NCBI RefSeq assembly: GCF_024171865.1
Contig: NZ_JAMTCN010000007.1
Span: 124,001 to 188,000 of the forward strand
Source: Prauserella aidingensis
GTDB taxonomy: Bacteria > Actinomycetota > Actinomycetes > Mycobacteriales > Pseudonocardiaceae
Direction: 5' to 3'
DNA length: 64,000 bases
Under the pieces are notes generated by a model. That model had not been told where the DNA came from and did no database searches. It was given only the letters and a program-made list of their open reading frames with translations. Shown here piece after piece: positions 9,796 through 18,292 of the stretch. Position 1 is the stretch's first letter, and each line of letters opens with the position of its first letter. The position numbers and the translations under genes are program-made.

Positions 9796-12711
9796 ATGGC
9801 CGAGCAGCAGCATTCCTCCGGTACCGGCGAGAACCCGCGCCCGGACGGACCGGACGGACCGGGCGCGGAGGGCGCCACCGACACCGGAGCCACGGGCACC
9901 GGTGCCACCCACACCGGTGACAGCGGTGCTGCGGCGGCCGGGAACGGCGCCGCGGGAGAGGGCGGGGAACCGGAGCCTGACCCGTTCGACTACCCGCACG
10001 AGTGGGAGGCCGACGTCGTCCTGTCCGACGGCGGCACCGTGCACATGCGTCCCATCGTGCCGAGCGACGCCGATCGGGTCGTGGCGCTGCACAGCAGGCT
10101 CTCCGAGCGCACCCGGTACCTGCGCTACTTCGGTGCCTACCCGCGGATCCCGGCGCGGGACCTCAAGCGGTTCACGACCGTGGATCACCGCAGCCGGGTC
10201 GCGTTCATCGCGCTGCTCGGCGACGACGCCGTGGCGGTCGGGCGGTACGAGGGGCTCGACAGCGAGTCGGCCGAGGTGGCGTTCGTGGTCGACGACGCGC
10301 ACCAGGGCCGGGGACTGGGTTCGATCCTGCTGGAACACCTCGCCGCCGCGGCGCGCGAGTCGGGGTTGCGGCGGTTCGTGGCGGAGGTCCTGGCCGAGAA
10401 CTCGGCGATGGTGCGGGTGTTCCGCGACGCCGGGTACCAGGTCAGCCGCGCCTTCGAGGAAGGTGTCGTGCACCTCGAGTTCGACATCGATCCCACGGAG
10501 GACTCGCTCGAGGTGGCGCGCGCCCGGGAACAGGCCGCCGAGGCGCGCAGCGTGCACAACCTGTTGCATCCGCGGTCGGTGGCCGTGATCGGCGCGTCGA
10601 CCGATCCGACGAAGATCGGGTACGCGGTCCTGACCAATCTGCTGGGCGCCGACTTCTCCGGGCCGGTCTTCCCCGTCAACGCCGAGCACGGGTCGGTGCG
10701 CGGGGTCCGGGCGTACAAGTCGGTGCTGGACATCCCGGACCCCGTGGACCTGGCGGTCGTCGCGGTGCCCGCCGACCAGGTCGAGGCGGTGCTCGACGGG
10801 GCGCTGGTGAAGGGCGTGAAGACGCTGGTCATCGTCTCCGCCGGGTTCGCGGAGGCGGGCCCGCACGGGTTGCACTCCGAGTTGCAGCTCGTGGGGGAGG
10901 CGCGGGCCCACGGGATGCGGGTCGTCGGGCCGAACGCGCTCGGCGTGCTCAACACCGACCGTCGGGTGCGGCTCAACGCGACGCTCGCGCCGCAGTTGCC
11001 GAAGCCCGGCCGTACCGGCTTCTTCTGTCAGTCGGGGTCGCTGGGCACGGCGATCCTCGCGGACGCCGAGTCGCGCGGGCTCGGGTTGTCGACGTTCGTC
11101 TCGGCGGGGAACCGCGCCGACGTCTCCGGCAACGACCTGCTGCAGTACTGGGAGACCGACCCGAACACCGACGTCGTGCTGCTGTATCTCGAGTCGTTCG
11201 GCAACCCGCGCAAGTTCGCCCGCCTCGCCCGGCGGCTGGCGCGGACGAAACCGATCGTGGCGGTGAAGTCGGGCAGGCACGCGGTGCGGCCGCAGCTCGC
11301 GGCGACGTCGACGGACATCGACGAGGCCAGCGTGCAGGCACTGTTCGAGCAGGCCGGTGTGGTGCGGGTGGATTCGCTGGCGCAACTGTTCGACACGGCG
11401 CTCGTGTTCGCCCACCAACCGCTGCCCGCCGGGGCGCGGGTGGGGATCGTGGGCAACTCGAGTGCGATCGGCCTGCTCGCGGCGGACACGGCGCGGGCGA
11501 ACGGGCTCGAACTCGGCATCGAGCCGGTCGACATCGGGCCGCAGGCCTCGCCGGAGGAGTTCGCCGCAGCGGTCGGTGACGCGCTCGACTCCCCGCACGT
11601 CGACGCGCTGGTCGCCGTGTTCGCACCGCCCGTGGCGACCCCCGGCACCAGGTACGCGCGGGCACTGCGGGAGACGGTGCAGGCGCGGGACGCGGTCGAC
11701 ACACCGATCGTGTCGACGTTCCTCGCCGTCGAAGGGGTTCCCGCCGAACTGGCGACGCTCGGCGACCACGGCCAGCCGGTGGTCGGCTCGATCCCGAGTT
11801 ATCCCAGTCCGGAACGTGCGGTGAACGCGCTCGCCAGGGTCATCCGGTATGCGGAGTGGCGTGCGCGGCCCCAGGGGTCCGTCGTGCGGCCCGACGGGGT
11901 GCACCCGGAGCGGGCGCAGGGACTCGTCCGTGAGGCGCTGCCCGCAGACGTGCGGCATGCGGTCGACGACGGGCATCCGGCGGGCGGCCATCCCGCGGGG
12001 CAACGTTCCGGCGACCGCGACGTCCGGCTGGCCGACGCGGACCTGGTGCGGCTGCTCGAGTGCTACGGCATCGACGTCGTGCCGTTCCGGGTGGTCTCGA
12101 GCGAGGACGAGGCCGCGGCCGTCGCCGTCGAGCTCGGTTATCCGGTGACACTGAAGGCCTACGACGACACGCTGCGGGGGAGACCGGACCTGGCGGGGGT
12201 GCGGCTGGACCTCGCCTCGGACCATGCGGTGCGCACGAGCTACCGCGACCTGAGTGACGCGTCGGGCATGGCGGAGATCTACGTGCAGCGGATGGCGCCG
12301 AAGGGGATCTCGTGTGTCATCGGACTGCAGGACGACCCGTCGTTCGGCACTCTCGTCTCGTTCGGACTGTCCGGTGTGGTCAGTACGCTGCTCGGGGATC
12401 GCGCGTACCGCGCGGTTCCGCTCACCGACGTGGACGCCGCGACGCTGGTCCGGGAACCGCGTACGGCGCCGTTGCTCACCGGGTACCGGGGCGACGAGCC
12501 CGCCGACCTCGATGCGCTGCAGGACCTCATGTTGCGGGTCGCGGCGCTGGGCGAGGACAACCCGGAGGTGCGGTCGCTGATGCTCGACCCGGTGCTCGCC
12601 TCCCCGGAGGGCGCGTTCGTCACCAACGCACGGATCGTGCTCGGTTCGCCGCCGTCCCGGCCCGACAGCGGACCACGGAGGCTGCGTCAGCTCAACGCGC
12701 CGGCGGGCTGA
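9796..12711 (+). CDS. Pat-type protein lysine acetyltransferase: GNAT domain fused to an acyl-CoA synthetase-like region
   Basis: A 971-residue fusion. Residues 1-65 are a low-complexity Gly/Thr/Ala leader; 72-230 form a GNAT domain with the acetyl-CoA loop Q170-GRGLG; 255-400 are a CoA-binding Rossmann domain (SVAVIGAS); 400-700 are succinyl-CoA ligase-like; the rest is ATP-grasp (VTLKAYDD, VRLDLASD, EIYVQRM). In active ADP-forming synthetases the phospho-His lies in a SHTG motif; here the aligned stretch is T504-S505-T506-D507, so the histidine is replaced by serine. That loss is typical of Pat regulators, whose synthetase half serves as a sensor rather than an enzyme. Role inferred: acetylation of acetyl-CoA synthetase-like targets, opposed by AcuC upstream. 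It ends 10 nt before the convergent fadD17 end. Confidence 0.88.
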   Translation: MAEQQHSSGTGENPRPDGPDGPGAEGATDTGATGTGATHTGDSGAAAAGNGAAGEGGEPEPDPFDYPHEWEADVVLSDGGTVHMRPIVPSDADRVVALHSRLSERTRYLRYFGAYPRIPARDLKRFTTVDHRSRVAFIALLGDDAVAVGRYEGLDSESAEVAFVVDDAHQGRGLGSILLEHLAAAARESGLRRFVAEVLAENSAMVRVFRDAGYQVSRAFEEGVVHLEFDIDPTEDSLEVARAREQAAEARSVHNLLHPRSVAVIGASTDPTKIGYAVLTNLLGADFSGPVFPVNAEHGSVRGVRAYKSVLDIPDPVDLAVVAVPADQVEAVLDGALVKGVKTLVIVSAGFAEAGPHGLHSELQLVGEARAHGMRVVGPNALGVLNTDRRVRLNATLAPQLPKPGRTGFFCQSGSLGTAILADAESRGLGLSTFVSAGNRADVSGNDLLQYWETDPNTDVVLLYLESFGNPRKFARLARRLARTKPIVAVKSGRHAVRPQLAATSTDIDEASVQALFEQAGVVRVDSLAQLFDTALVFAHQPLPAGARVGIVGNSSAIGLLAADTARANGLELGIEPVDIGPQASPEEFAAAVGDALDSPHVDALVAVFAPPVATPGTRYARALRETVQARDAVDTPIVSTFLAVEGVPAELATLGDHGQPVVGSIPSYPSPERAVNALARVIRYAEWRARPQGSVVRPDGVHPERAQGLVREALPADVRHAVDDGHPAGGHPAGQRSGDRDVRLADADLVRLLECYGIDVVPFRVVSSEDEAAAVAVELGYPVTLKAYDDTLRGRPDLAGVRLDLASDHAVRTSYRDLSDASGMAEIYVQRMAPKGISCVIGLQDDPSFGTLVSFGLSGVVSTLLGDRAYRAVPLTDVDAATLVREPRTAPLLTGYRGDEPADLDALQDLMLRVAALGEDNPEVRSLMLDPVLASPEGAFVTNARIVLGSPPSRPDSGPRRLRQLNAPAG

Positions 12712-12721
12712 GCGCGGCCGG

Positions 12722-14413
12722 TCAGGGGCGGTCGATCGGCCGGTAGCCGCCGCCGTGGCGCTCCCACACCGGGTCGGTGCACGCCGTGCCGTCCGCGGCG
12801 AGGCGCCGCTTGATCACCTTGAACGTCGCCGTTCTCGGCAGGTCGGCCGTCACGCGCACGTACCGGGGACGCTGTTTCGGGCCGAGGTCGTCCTGTTCGT
12901 CGAGGAAGTCCGCGAACTCGCCGGGCTCGGGAGCGGCACCGGCGGTGGGCACGATCGCGGCCATGACGTCGTCGCCGACGTGGCCGGGCACGGCGTACAC
13001 CGCCGCCTCGGCGACGGCGGGGTGGCGCAGGAGGATCCGCTCGATCGGTGCCGTCCCGAGGTTCTCGCCGTCGACGCGTACCCAGTCGGCCGTGCGTCCG
13101 GCGAAGTAGGCGAATCCGTCGGCGTCGGCGTAGGCCAGGTCGCCGGTGTGGTATCGGCCGTCGCGCAGCCGGTCGGCGTCCGCGTCGGGGTCGTTGTAGT
13201 AGCCCGCGAACCAGCCCGGCCCGGCCAGGTTGACGAGCTCGCCGACGGCGGCGTCGGCGTTGGTGAGCGCCCCGTCCGGGCCGAACTCGGCGGGTGGGCA
13301 CGGCTCGCCGGTGCGGAGGTCGAGGATGCGTACCCCGTCGGTGAGTCTGCCCAGTGATCCCGCCGGGGTGTCGGGGGTTCTGGCGAAGCCGATGCCGCCC
13401 TCGGTCGACCCGTACGCATCGACCACGTGACAGCCGAAGCGTTCGGCGAACGCCGCGAGATCGGCCTCGGCGCCCTCGTTGCCGTAGGCGATGCGCAGCG
13501 GGTTGTCGGCGTCGTCGGGCCGCCACGGGGTGGCGAGCACGTACGACAGGGGAGTGCCGACGTAGTCGGTGTAGGTCGCCCCGAACCGTCGCACGTCGGG
13601 GAGGAAGCCGCTCGCGGAGAACCGTTCGCGCAGCGCGATCGCGGCGCCCGCGGCGAGTCCGACGGCCCAGCCTGCCATGATCGCGTTCGAGTGGAACATC
13701 GGCATCGGGACGTACACGGTGTCGGAGTGCGAGAGTCCGAATCGTTCGGCGAGCATGCGGCCAGGAAACGCGATCTTCCCGTGCGTGCAGCGGACCGGTT
13801 TCGGGTCGCCGCTCGTGCCGGAGGTGAAGATCAGCATCAGCAGGTCGTCGGCGGTCACGGGTGCCGGGTCGGCGGCGGCCGGGTCGTCGGGTGGTGCGGC
13901 GTGCCGGGCCACGAGGTCCGTCCACTCCGGACCGTCCAGGTCGAGCACGGGAACGCCGACGTCGTCGCCGAGCAGCGGCCGGTACGAGGACTGGGTGAGA
14001 ACGACGCGGCAGTCCGACACCCGCACGTCCCGCACCAGCGCGGTGCCGCGGCGCGTCGGGTTCAGGCCGACGAGCACCGAGCCGGACAGGGCGCACCCGC
14101 CGAGCAGGAACGCGAACTCGGGGACGTTGTCGGCCAGGATGCCGACGTGCGGCGGGCCGTCTCCGGGAACGGTGCCGAGCGGGCCACCGCTCACCGGGTT
14201 GCCGCTCACGGGAGCACTGCTCGGAGAACCACTGCCTGAAGAACGCGTGCCTGAAGAACGAACGCTCAGCAGCTCCCGCAGGGCCGCGGCCCGTGCTGCG
14301 GACGCGGTGAGGACTTCGCTCCACGACCAGGTCCCGTCGTGGGTCTTCAGGCCCGGCTCCGTGCGGCCTGCCTGGGCCAGCAGCAGCTCGGTGACCGTCG
14401 GCGCCGCGGTCAC
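12722..14413 (-). CDS. fadD17: Steroid side-chain acyl-CoA ligase, FadD17-like
   Basis: A 563-residue ANL-family enzyme that would activate the shortened (C5) cholesterol side chain as a CoA thioester. Motifs: the P-loop MLIFTSGTSGDPKPV, YGSTEGG, YHTGDLAY, and the C-terminal catalytic lysine region TATFKVIKRRL. Identity as FadD17 rests on its place after fadE26-fadE27, the same trio that faces the mce4 locus in Mycobacterium tuberculosis (Rv3504-3506). The GTG start overlaps the fadE27 stop (GTGA). Odd: residues about 45-85 are a Ser/Gly/Pro-rich insertion that includes a short DNA duplication, absent from what I know of mycobacterial FadD17. Confidence 0.88.
   Translation of the reverse strand: MTAAPTVTELLLAQAGRTEPGLKTHDGTWSWSEVLTASAARAAALRELLSVRSSGTRSSGSGSPSSAPVSGNPVSGGPLGTVPGDGPPHVGILADNVPEFAFLLGGCALSGSVLVGLNPTRRGTALVRDVRVSDCRVVLTQSSYRPLLGDDVGVPVLDLDGPEWTDLVARHAAPPDDPAAADPAPVTADDLLMLIFTSGTSGDPKPVRCTHGKIAFPGRMLAERFGLSHSDTVYVPMPMFHSNAIMAGWAVGLAAGAAIALRERFSASGFLPDVRRFGATYTDYVGTPLSYVLATPWRPDDADNPLRIAYGNEGAEADLAAFAERFGCHVVDAYGSTEGGIGFARTPDTPAGSLGRLTDGVRILDLRTGEPCPPAEFGPDGALTNADAAVGELVNLAGPGWFAGYYNDPDADADRLRDGRYHTGDLAYADADGFAYFAGRTADWVRVDGENLGTAPIERILLRHPAVAEAAVYAVPGHVGDDVMAAIVPTAGAAPEPGEFADFLDEQDDLGPKQRPRYVRVTADLPRTATFKVIKRRLAADGTACTDPVWERHGGGYRPIDRP
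14233..14260 (-). repeat. Short direct repeat inside the fadD17 insertion
   Basis: TGCCTGAAGAACG (plus strand) occurs at 14233-14245 and again at 14248-14260, and encodes part of the SSGTRSSGSGS stretch. It looks like a recent in-frame duplication that lengthened a flexible loop. Confidence 0.8.
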
Positions 14414-15540
14414 GCGAGCAGCTCCCCGAGCCGGTGCAGCTGGGCCGTCGCACCGCCGACCACGAACTCGCCGCGTTTCGCCGCGACGAAGTACCGGTGC
14501 ACGTCGTGGTCGACGTCGATGCCGACACCCCCGTGGATGTGCACGGTCGTGTGCGCCACGCGGTGACCGGCCTCGGCGGCCCAGTACTTCGCCGTGGCGA
14601 TCGCGACATCGACGTCGGTGTCGTGGGTGTGGCCGTCGTCCGGTCGGTCGTCGCCCGTGCGCATCGGGGCCGCTCGGCCGGCCTGTGGCTCCTCCGCGGT
14701 GGTCGAGAGCCGCCACGCCGCCTGCCAGAGCGACAGGCGGACGGCGTCGACGTCGATGTAGCCGTCGGCCAGTCGGTGCCGCACGGCCTGGAACCCGCCG
14801 ATCGGCGTGCCGAACTGGTGTCGTTCGCCCGCGTAGGCGGCCGTGAGTTCCAGCGCGCGCTCCACGACGCCGAGCTGCCGCGCGCACGCGCCGAGCGTGA
14901 GACGCCTGCGGAGGAACGGCACCGCGTCGGCGGGCAGGACCGCCCGCGGCCGGACCCCGGCGGCGCGGACGAACGCGGCGTCGGCGTGGTCGACCACCTG
15001 CTGCGGCGCGAGCTCCAGACCGGGATCGCCCGCGGCCACCAGCGCGAGGACGTCGCCGTCGGCCGTGGCCGCCTGGATCAGCAGTCCGTCGGCGAACGCG
15101 CCGTAGGGCACGGTCTGCGCCTCGCCGGTCAGCCCGCCGTCCGGGGCCAGTGCGAAGCCGGTGGGCGCTCCGTCGTCGGGCACGGCGGCGGTCAGCACCG
15201 CGGCGGCCCGCACCACGGGGACGAGCCAGTGTTCCAGCAGCTCGCCGTCGCCGTACTCGGCGAGCACCGCGGCCGCCGGGGAGATCGCGGGCAGGTACGG
15301 GACGGGCGCGGCGGCGCGGCCCAGTTCGTGCAGGATCGCGCACTGTTCCAGCACGCCGAACCCGCCGCCGCCGACGTTCGACGGCAGGGCGGCGTCGAGC
15401 ACGCCCGCCGAGGCGAGTGCTCGCCACAGATCGCGATCGAAACCGCCGGTCCCGTGCGGCGCCGTCGGCGGGTGGTCGGCAGCGATCCGGCGGGTCAGTG
15501 CGGCGAGGTCGTGTTGCGCCTCGGTGTGGGTGAAGTCCAT
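14410..15540 (-). CDS. fadE27: Acyl-CoA dehydrogenase FadE27-like (ChsE5, non-catalytic subunit)
   Basis: A 376-residue ACAD subunit. In M. tuberculosis ChsE4-ChsE5 (FadE26-FadE27) form an alpha2beta2 enzyme that desaturates steroid side-chain CoA esters and only ChsE4 provides the catalytic Glu. The same asymmetry is seen here: where FadE26 has NHERVAL this protein has FLRRRLTLGACAR, with no Glu. FAD-binding blocks YAGERHQFGTPIGGFQAV and GGVGIDVDHDVHRYF are present. The ATG follows GAGGAGA at 6 nt. A 25-residue Asp/His/Thr-rich insertion (near TGDDRPDDGHTHDTD) interrupts the C-terminal helical domain. Confidence 0.88.
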   Translation of the reverse strand: MDFTHTEAQHDLAALTRRIAADHPPTAPHGTGGFDRDLWRALASAGVLDAALPSNVGGGGFGVLEQCAILHELGRAAAPVPYLPAISPAAAVLAEYGDGELLEHWLVPVVRAAAVLTAAVPDDGAPTGFALAPDGGLTGEAQTVPYGAFADGLLIQAATADGDVLALVAAGDPGLELAPQQVVDHADAAFVRAAGVRPRAVLPADAVPFLRRRLTLGACARQLGVVERALELTAAYAGERHQFGTPIGGFQAVRHRLADGYIDVDAVRLSLWQAAWRLSTTAEEPQAGRAAPMRTGDDRPDDGHTHDTDVDVAIATAKYWAAEAGHRVAHTTVHIHGGVGIDVDHDVHRYFVAAKRGEFVVGGATAQLHRLGELLA

Positions 15541-15612
15541 CGACGTCTCCTCGGTCGGCGGCACACGATGCGTGATGGTCCGATGTGGATGGTGCTCGGG
15601 CGGCGGTGTCGG

Positions 15613-16848
15613 TCAGCGGGTCACGGGCAGTCCGAGTGCGGTGGAACCGATGATGTCGCGCTGGATCTCGTTGGTGCCGCCGCCGAACGTGAGGATCAGC
15701 GCCGACCGGTGGGCCCGTTCGATGTGCCCCTGCAGGACCGCACCCGGTGAGCCCTCCCGGACCAGACCGCCCGCACCGAGGACCTCGAGCAGCAGGCGGT
15801 AGGCGTCCGTGGCGAACTCGGTCCCGAACACCTTCGTCGCCGAGGCGTCCGCGGGCGAGACCCCGCCGGTGTCGGCGGTGGAGGCGATCTTCCAGTTGCG
15901 GAGCTTGAGATAGTCGGCGTGGGCGTGCACTCGCGCCAGATGCGCGCGGACCCACGCCTGGTCGATGACGCGGCTGCCGTCGGCGCGCGTGCTCTCGCGT
16001 GCCCACGCCAGCACCTCGGCCAGCGCCGCCTGGAGCGGCGCCGCGGAGGTGAGCGCGACCCGTTCGTGGTTGAGCTGATTGGTGATCAGCGGCCACCCCG
16101 CGTTCTCCTCGGCGATCCGGGCGGAGACGGGCACCCGCACGTCCGAGTAGTAGGTCGCGCTCGTGCCCGGGCCCGCGACGGTGTGGACCTTCGTCCACGA
16201 GAACCCCTCCGCCGAGGTCGGCACCGTGAACACGCTGATGCCCTTGTGACGCTTGGCGTCCGGGTCGGTCCGCGCGGCGAGCCACACGTAGTCGGCGTAC
16301 TCGATGAGGCTGGTCCACATCTTCTGGCCGTTGACGACGTACTCGTCACCGTCCCGGACCGCCCGCGTGCGCAACGCGGCCAGGTCGGTGCCCGCCTCGG
16401 GCTCGGAGTAGCCGATGGCGAAGTGGAGTCGCCCGCTCGCGATGCGCGGCAGGAAGTACTCCTTCTGCTCGGGCGTGCCGAACCGCATGATGGTCGGGCC
16501 GATGGTGTTGATCGTCAGGAACGGCACCGGCACACCCGCCCTCGCGGCCTCGTCGGTGAAGATCAGCTGGTCCAGCATCGACCGGGCCTGCCCGCCGTAC
16601 TCCTCAGGCCAGCCGAGCGCCAGCCAGCCGTCCTCGCCGAGCGTGCGAACGATCTCCTTGTACGCGGCGCCGTCGCCGTACTCTCCCCCGTTCCCGTCTC
16701 CGACGTCGTTGCCGTCCTCGGCGGGGGAGGAGGCCCGGTGGCCCGCGGTACGCAGTCCGTCGCGTCGCTCCGGCGTCATCAGCGTGGCGAAGTACGCGCG
16801 CAGCTCCTCGCGGAGCCGCTCGTGCTCCGGTGCGTACGCGATCCGCAT
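15613..16848 (-). CDS. fadE26: Acyl-CoA dehydrogenase FadE26-like (ChsE4, catalytic subunit)
   Basis: A 411-residue ACAD for the first oxidation of the steroid side-chain CoA ester. The catalytic Glu262 lies in LNHERVAL; FAD/substrate blocks GYSEPEAGTDLAAL and NGQKMWTS and the C-terminal GGGTNEIQRDIIG are intact. An insertion at about residues 40-60 (GNDVGDGNGGEYGDG) accounts for the shift of about 15 from the Glu247 reported for the mycobacterial enzyme. The ATG is preceded by GGGAGGA. First gene of a three-gene operon with fadE27 and fadD17, 118 nt from a perfect KstR box. Confidence 0.92.
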   Translation of the reverse strand: MRIAYAPEHERLREELRAYFATLMTPERRDGLRTAGHRASSPAEDGNDVGDGNGGEYGDGAAYKEIVRTLGEDGWLALGWPEEYGGQARSMLDQLIFTDEAARAGVPVPFLTINTIGPTIMRFGTPEQKEYFLPRIASGRLHFAIGYSEPEAGTDLAALRTRAVRDGDEYVVNGQKMWTSLIEYADYVWLAARTDPDAKRHKGISVFTVPTSAEGFSWTKVHTVAGPGTSATYYSDVRVPVSARIAEENAGWPLITNQLNHERVALTSAAPLQAALAEVLAWARESTRADGSRVIDQAWVRAHLARVHAHADYLKLRNWKIASTADTGGVSPADASATKVFGTEFATDAYRLLLEVLGAGGLVREGSPGAVLQGHIERAHRSALILTFGGGTNEIQRDIIGSTALGLPVTR

Positions 16849-16966
16849 CCGATCCTCCCGTGGGCCGTTGGACGTAGTGAGGACCCGGCCGCCCCACCGG
16901 CCCGCGGGGTCGGGTCCTCGCCGACCCGGGCCCGGCCACAGCGCCGATCCCTGTCGGCCATGAGTG

Positions 16967-16980
16967 TAGAACAGGTTCTA
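16967..16980. promoter_or_regulatory. KstR-type operator, perfect match (box 1)
   Basis: TAGAACAGGTTCTA fits the published KstR consensus TnnAACnnGTTnnA at every fixed position. It overlaps a minus-strand -10-like TACACT (16968-16963), so it should repress fadE26-fadE27-fadD17. It sits in the 355-nt gap (16849-17203), which otherwise holds only promoters. Confidence 0.85.
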
Positions 16981-17090
16981 TTTGAGGGAACAGGTCCAGC
17001 CGGGGCTGTTCTGTGTCCTGTCTGTATTCTCGCCGCTCAACGGTTCGTAGTGACCTCGGCGCGTCGGATGCGAGCCGCGGGTATCGACCC

Positions 17091-17119
17091 TTGCGGAGAA
17101 TGAGAACAAATTCTATTGT
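17091..17119 (+). promoter_or_regulatory. Promoter of the adh-yrbE4-mce4 operon
   Basis: TTGCGG (17091-17096), 17-nt spacer, TATTGT (17114-17119). The predicted start near 17126 gives a leader of about 78 nt before the GTG at 17204. The degenerate KstR box overlaps the -10. Confidence 0.6.
17102..17115. promoter_or_regulatory. Degenerate KstR-type operator (box 2)
   Basis: GAGAACAAATTCTA differs from TnnAACnnGTTnnA at two fixed positions but keeps the AGAA...TTCT dyad and overlaps the -10 hexamer of the plus-strand operon. With box 1 it would control both sides of the divergent promoter region. Confidence 0.55.
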
Positions 17120-17203
17120 CGGGTCCCGATGTGAGCCGCGGTGAGCCAGCACACACTCCCGGCCGCGTCGCACACCGAGCACGCTTCAACGAGGAGGCAG
17201 TAC

Positions 17204-18292
17204 GTGAGAGCGGCCGTTCTGCACGAGATCGGGACCGACAAGCTCGACCTGCGCGACGACGTCACGGTCGTCGGCCCGGGACCCGGCGAGGTGCGCGTAC
17301 GTGTGCGTGCCTCGGGCATCTGCCACAGCGATCTGTCCGCGATGACCGGAACACTGCCCGCGATGGCGCCCGGCGTCGTCGGGCACGAAGGCGCGGGCGA
17401 GGTCGTGGCCGTCGGCGACGGCGTCGATCACCTGCAGCCCGGCGACCACGTCACGATGTCGTTCGTACCACCGTGCGGGCACTGCCCGGACTGCGTACGC
17501 GGCGAACCGAACCTGTGTGCCGTGCACGTCGTCGAGGCGTTCACCACCGCCCGGTTCCGCATCGGGGAGCAGCAGGTGTTCGGCTTCTCCGGTCTCGGCA
17601 CGTTCGCCGAGGAACTCGTCGTTCCCGCGCCCGCCGCCGTGAAGGTCGATCCCGACGTGCCGTTCGAGACCGCCGCGCTGATCGCCTGCGGTGTGCTCAC
17701 GGGGGTCGGCGCGGTGCTGAACACCGCGAAGGTCCAACCCGGCTCGACGGCGATCGTGTACGGCTGCGGCGGTGTCGGCATCTCGGTCATCCAGGGGTTG
17801 CGCATCGCGGGCGCCACCACGATCGTCGCCGTCGACCCGGTCACGGCGAAGCACGACGTCGCCACGCGGTTCGGTGCGACCCACGCGGTGACGCCGGACC
17901 GGGTGGAGGAGACCAAGCACGCGCGGACGGCCTCGCAGGGATTCGACCACGCCTTCGACGTCGTCGGCGCCCCCGCGACGATCCGCTCCGGCTGGGACCA
18001 CGTGCGCCGTGGCGGGTCCGTGGTGGTGGTCGGCGCGGGCAAGGCCGATGCGATGGTCGAGTTCAGCGCGCAGGAGCTCTTCCTGCACGACAAGAAGATC
18101 CTCGGCTCGCTCTACGGCTCCGCGCACGTCGAACGGGACACGGCGGCGATGCTCCGGTTCTGGCGCGCGGGCATGCTCGACCTCGACGGCATGATCAGCC
18201 GCCGCATCGCCTTCGACGACCTCAACGCCGGACTCGACACGTTGCGGGCAGGCAGCGGCGACGTGATCCGCCAGGTGGTGACCTTCGGGTGA
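17204..18292 (+). CDS. Zinc-dependent alcohol dehydrogenase (MDR superfamily)
   Basis: A 362-residue class III-like MDR enzyme. Catalytic zinc ligands C40, H61-E62 and the structural zinc set C91, C94, C97, C105 (CGHCPDC...C) are present, as is the NAD loop YGCGGVGISV. It probably oxidises an alcohol to an aldehyde for the aldehyde dehydrogenase two genes downstream; a terminal hydroxyl of the sterol side chain is a reasonable substrate but not shown. GTG start with GAGGAGG 6 nt upstream. First gene of the long plus-strand operon with a KstR-like box at its promoter; GTGA overlap to the next gene. Confidence 0.85.
   Translation: MRAAVLHEIGTDKLDLRDDVTVVGPGPGEVRVRVRASGICHSDLSAMTGTLPAMAPGVVGHEGAGEVVAVGDGVDHLQPGDHVTMSFVPPCGHCPDCVRGEPNLCAVHVVEAFTTARFRIGEQQVFGFSGLGTFAEELVVPAPAAVKVDPDVPFETAALIACGVLTGVGAVLNTAKVQPGSTAIVYGCGGVGISVIQGLRIAGATTIVAVDPVTAKHDVATRFGATHAVTPDRVEETKHARTASQGFDHAFDVVGAPATIRSGWDHVRRGGSVVVVGAGKADAMVEFSAQELFLHDKKILGSLYGSAHVERDTAAMLRFWRAGMLDLDGMISRRIAFDDLNAGLDTLRAGSGDVIRQVVTFG

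Noticed and set aside
8392-12225. A 1277-residue open frame on the minus strand
   Set aside because: It is antisense to acuC and pat, has His/Arg/Pro-rich composition without domains, and mirrors the codon bias of the real plus-strand genes.
12712-12721. Possible terminator between convergent pat and fadD17
   Set aside because: Only 10 nt separate the stop codons and no hairpin is seen.
14410-14609. A frame running through fadE27 and fadD17 that could suggest a fused protein
   Set aside because: fadE27 and fadD17 are in different frames joined by a normal GTGA overlap; the long frame is fortuitous.
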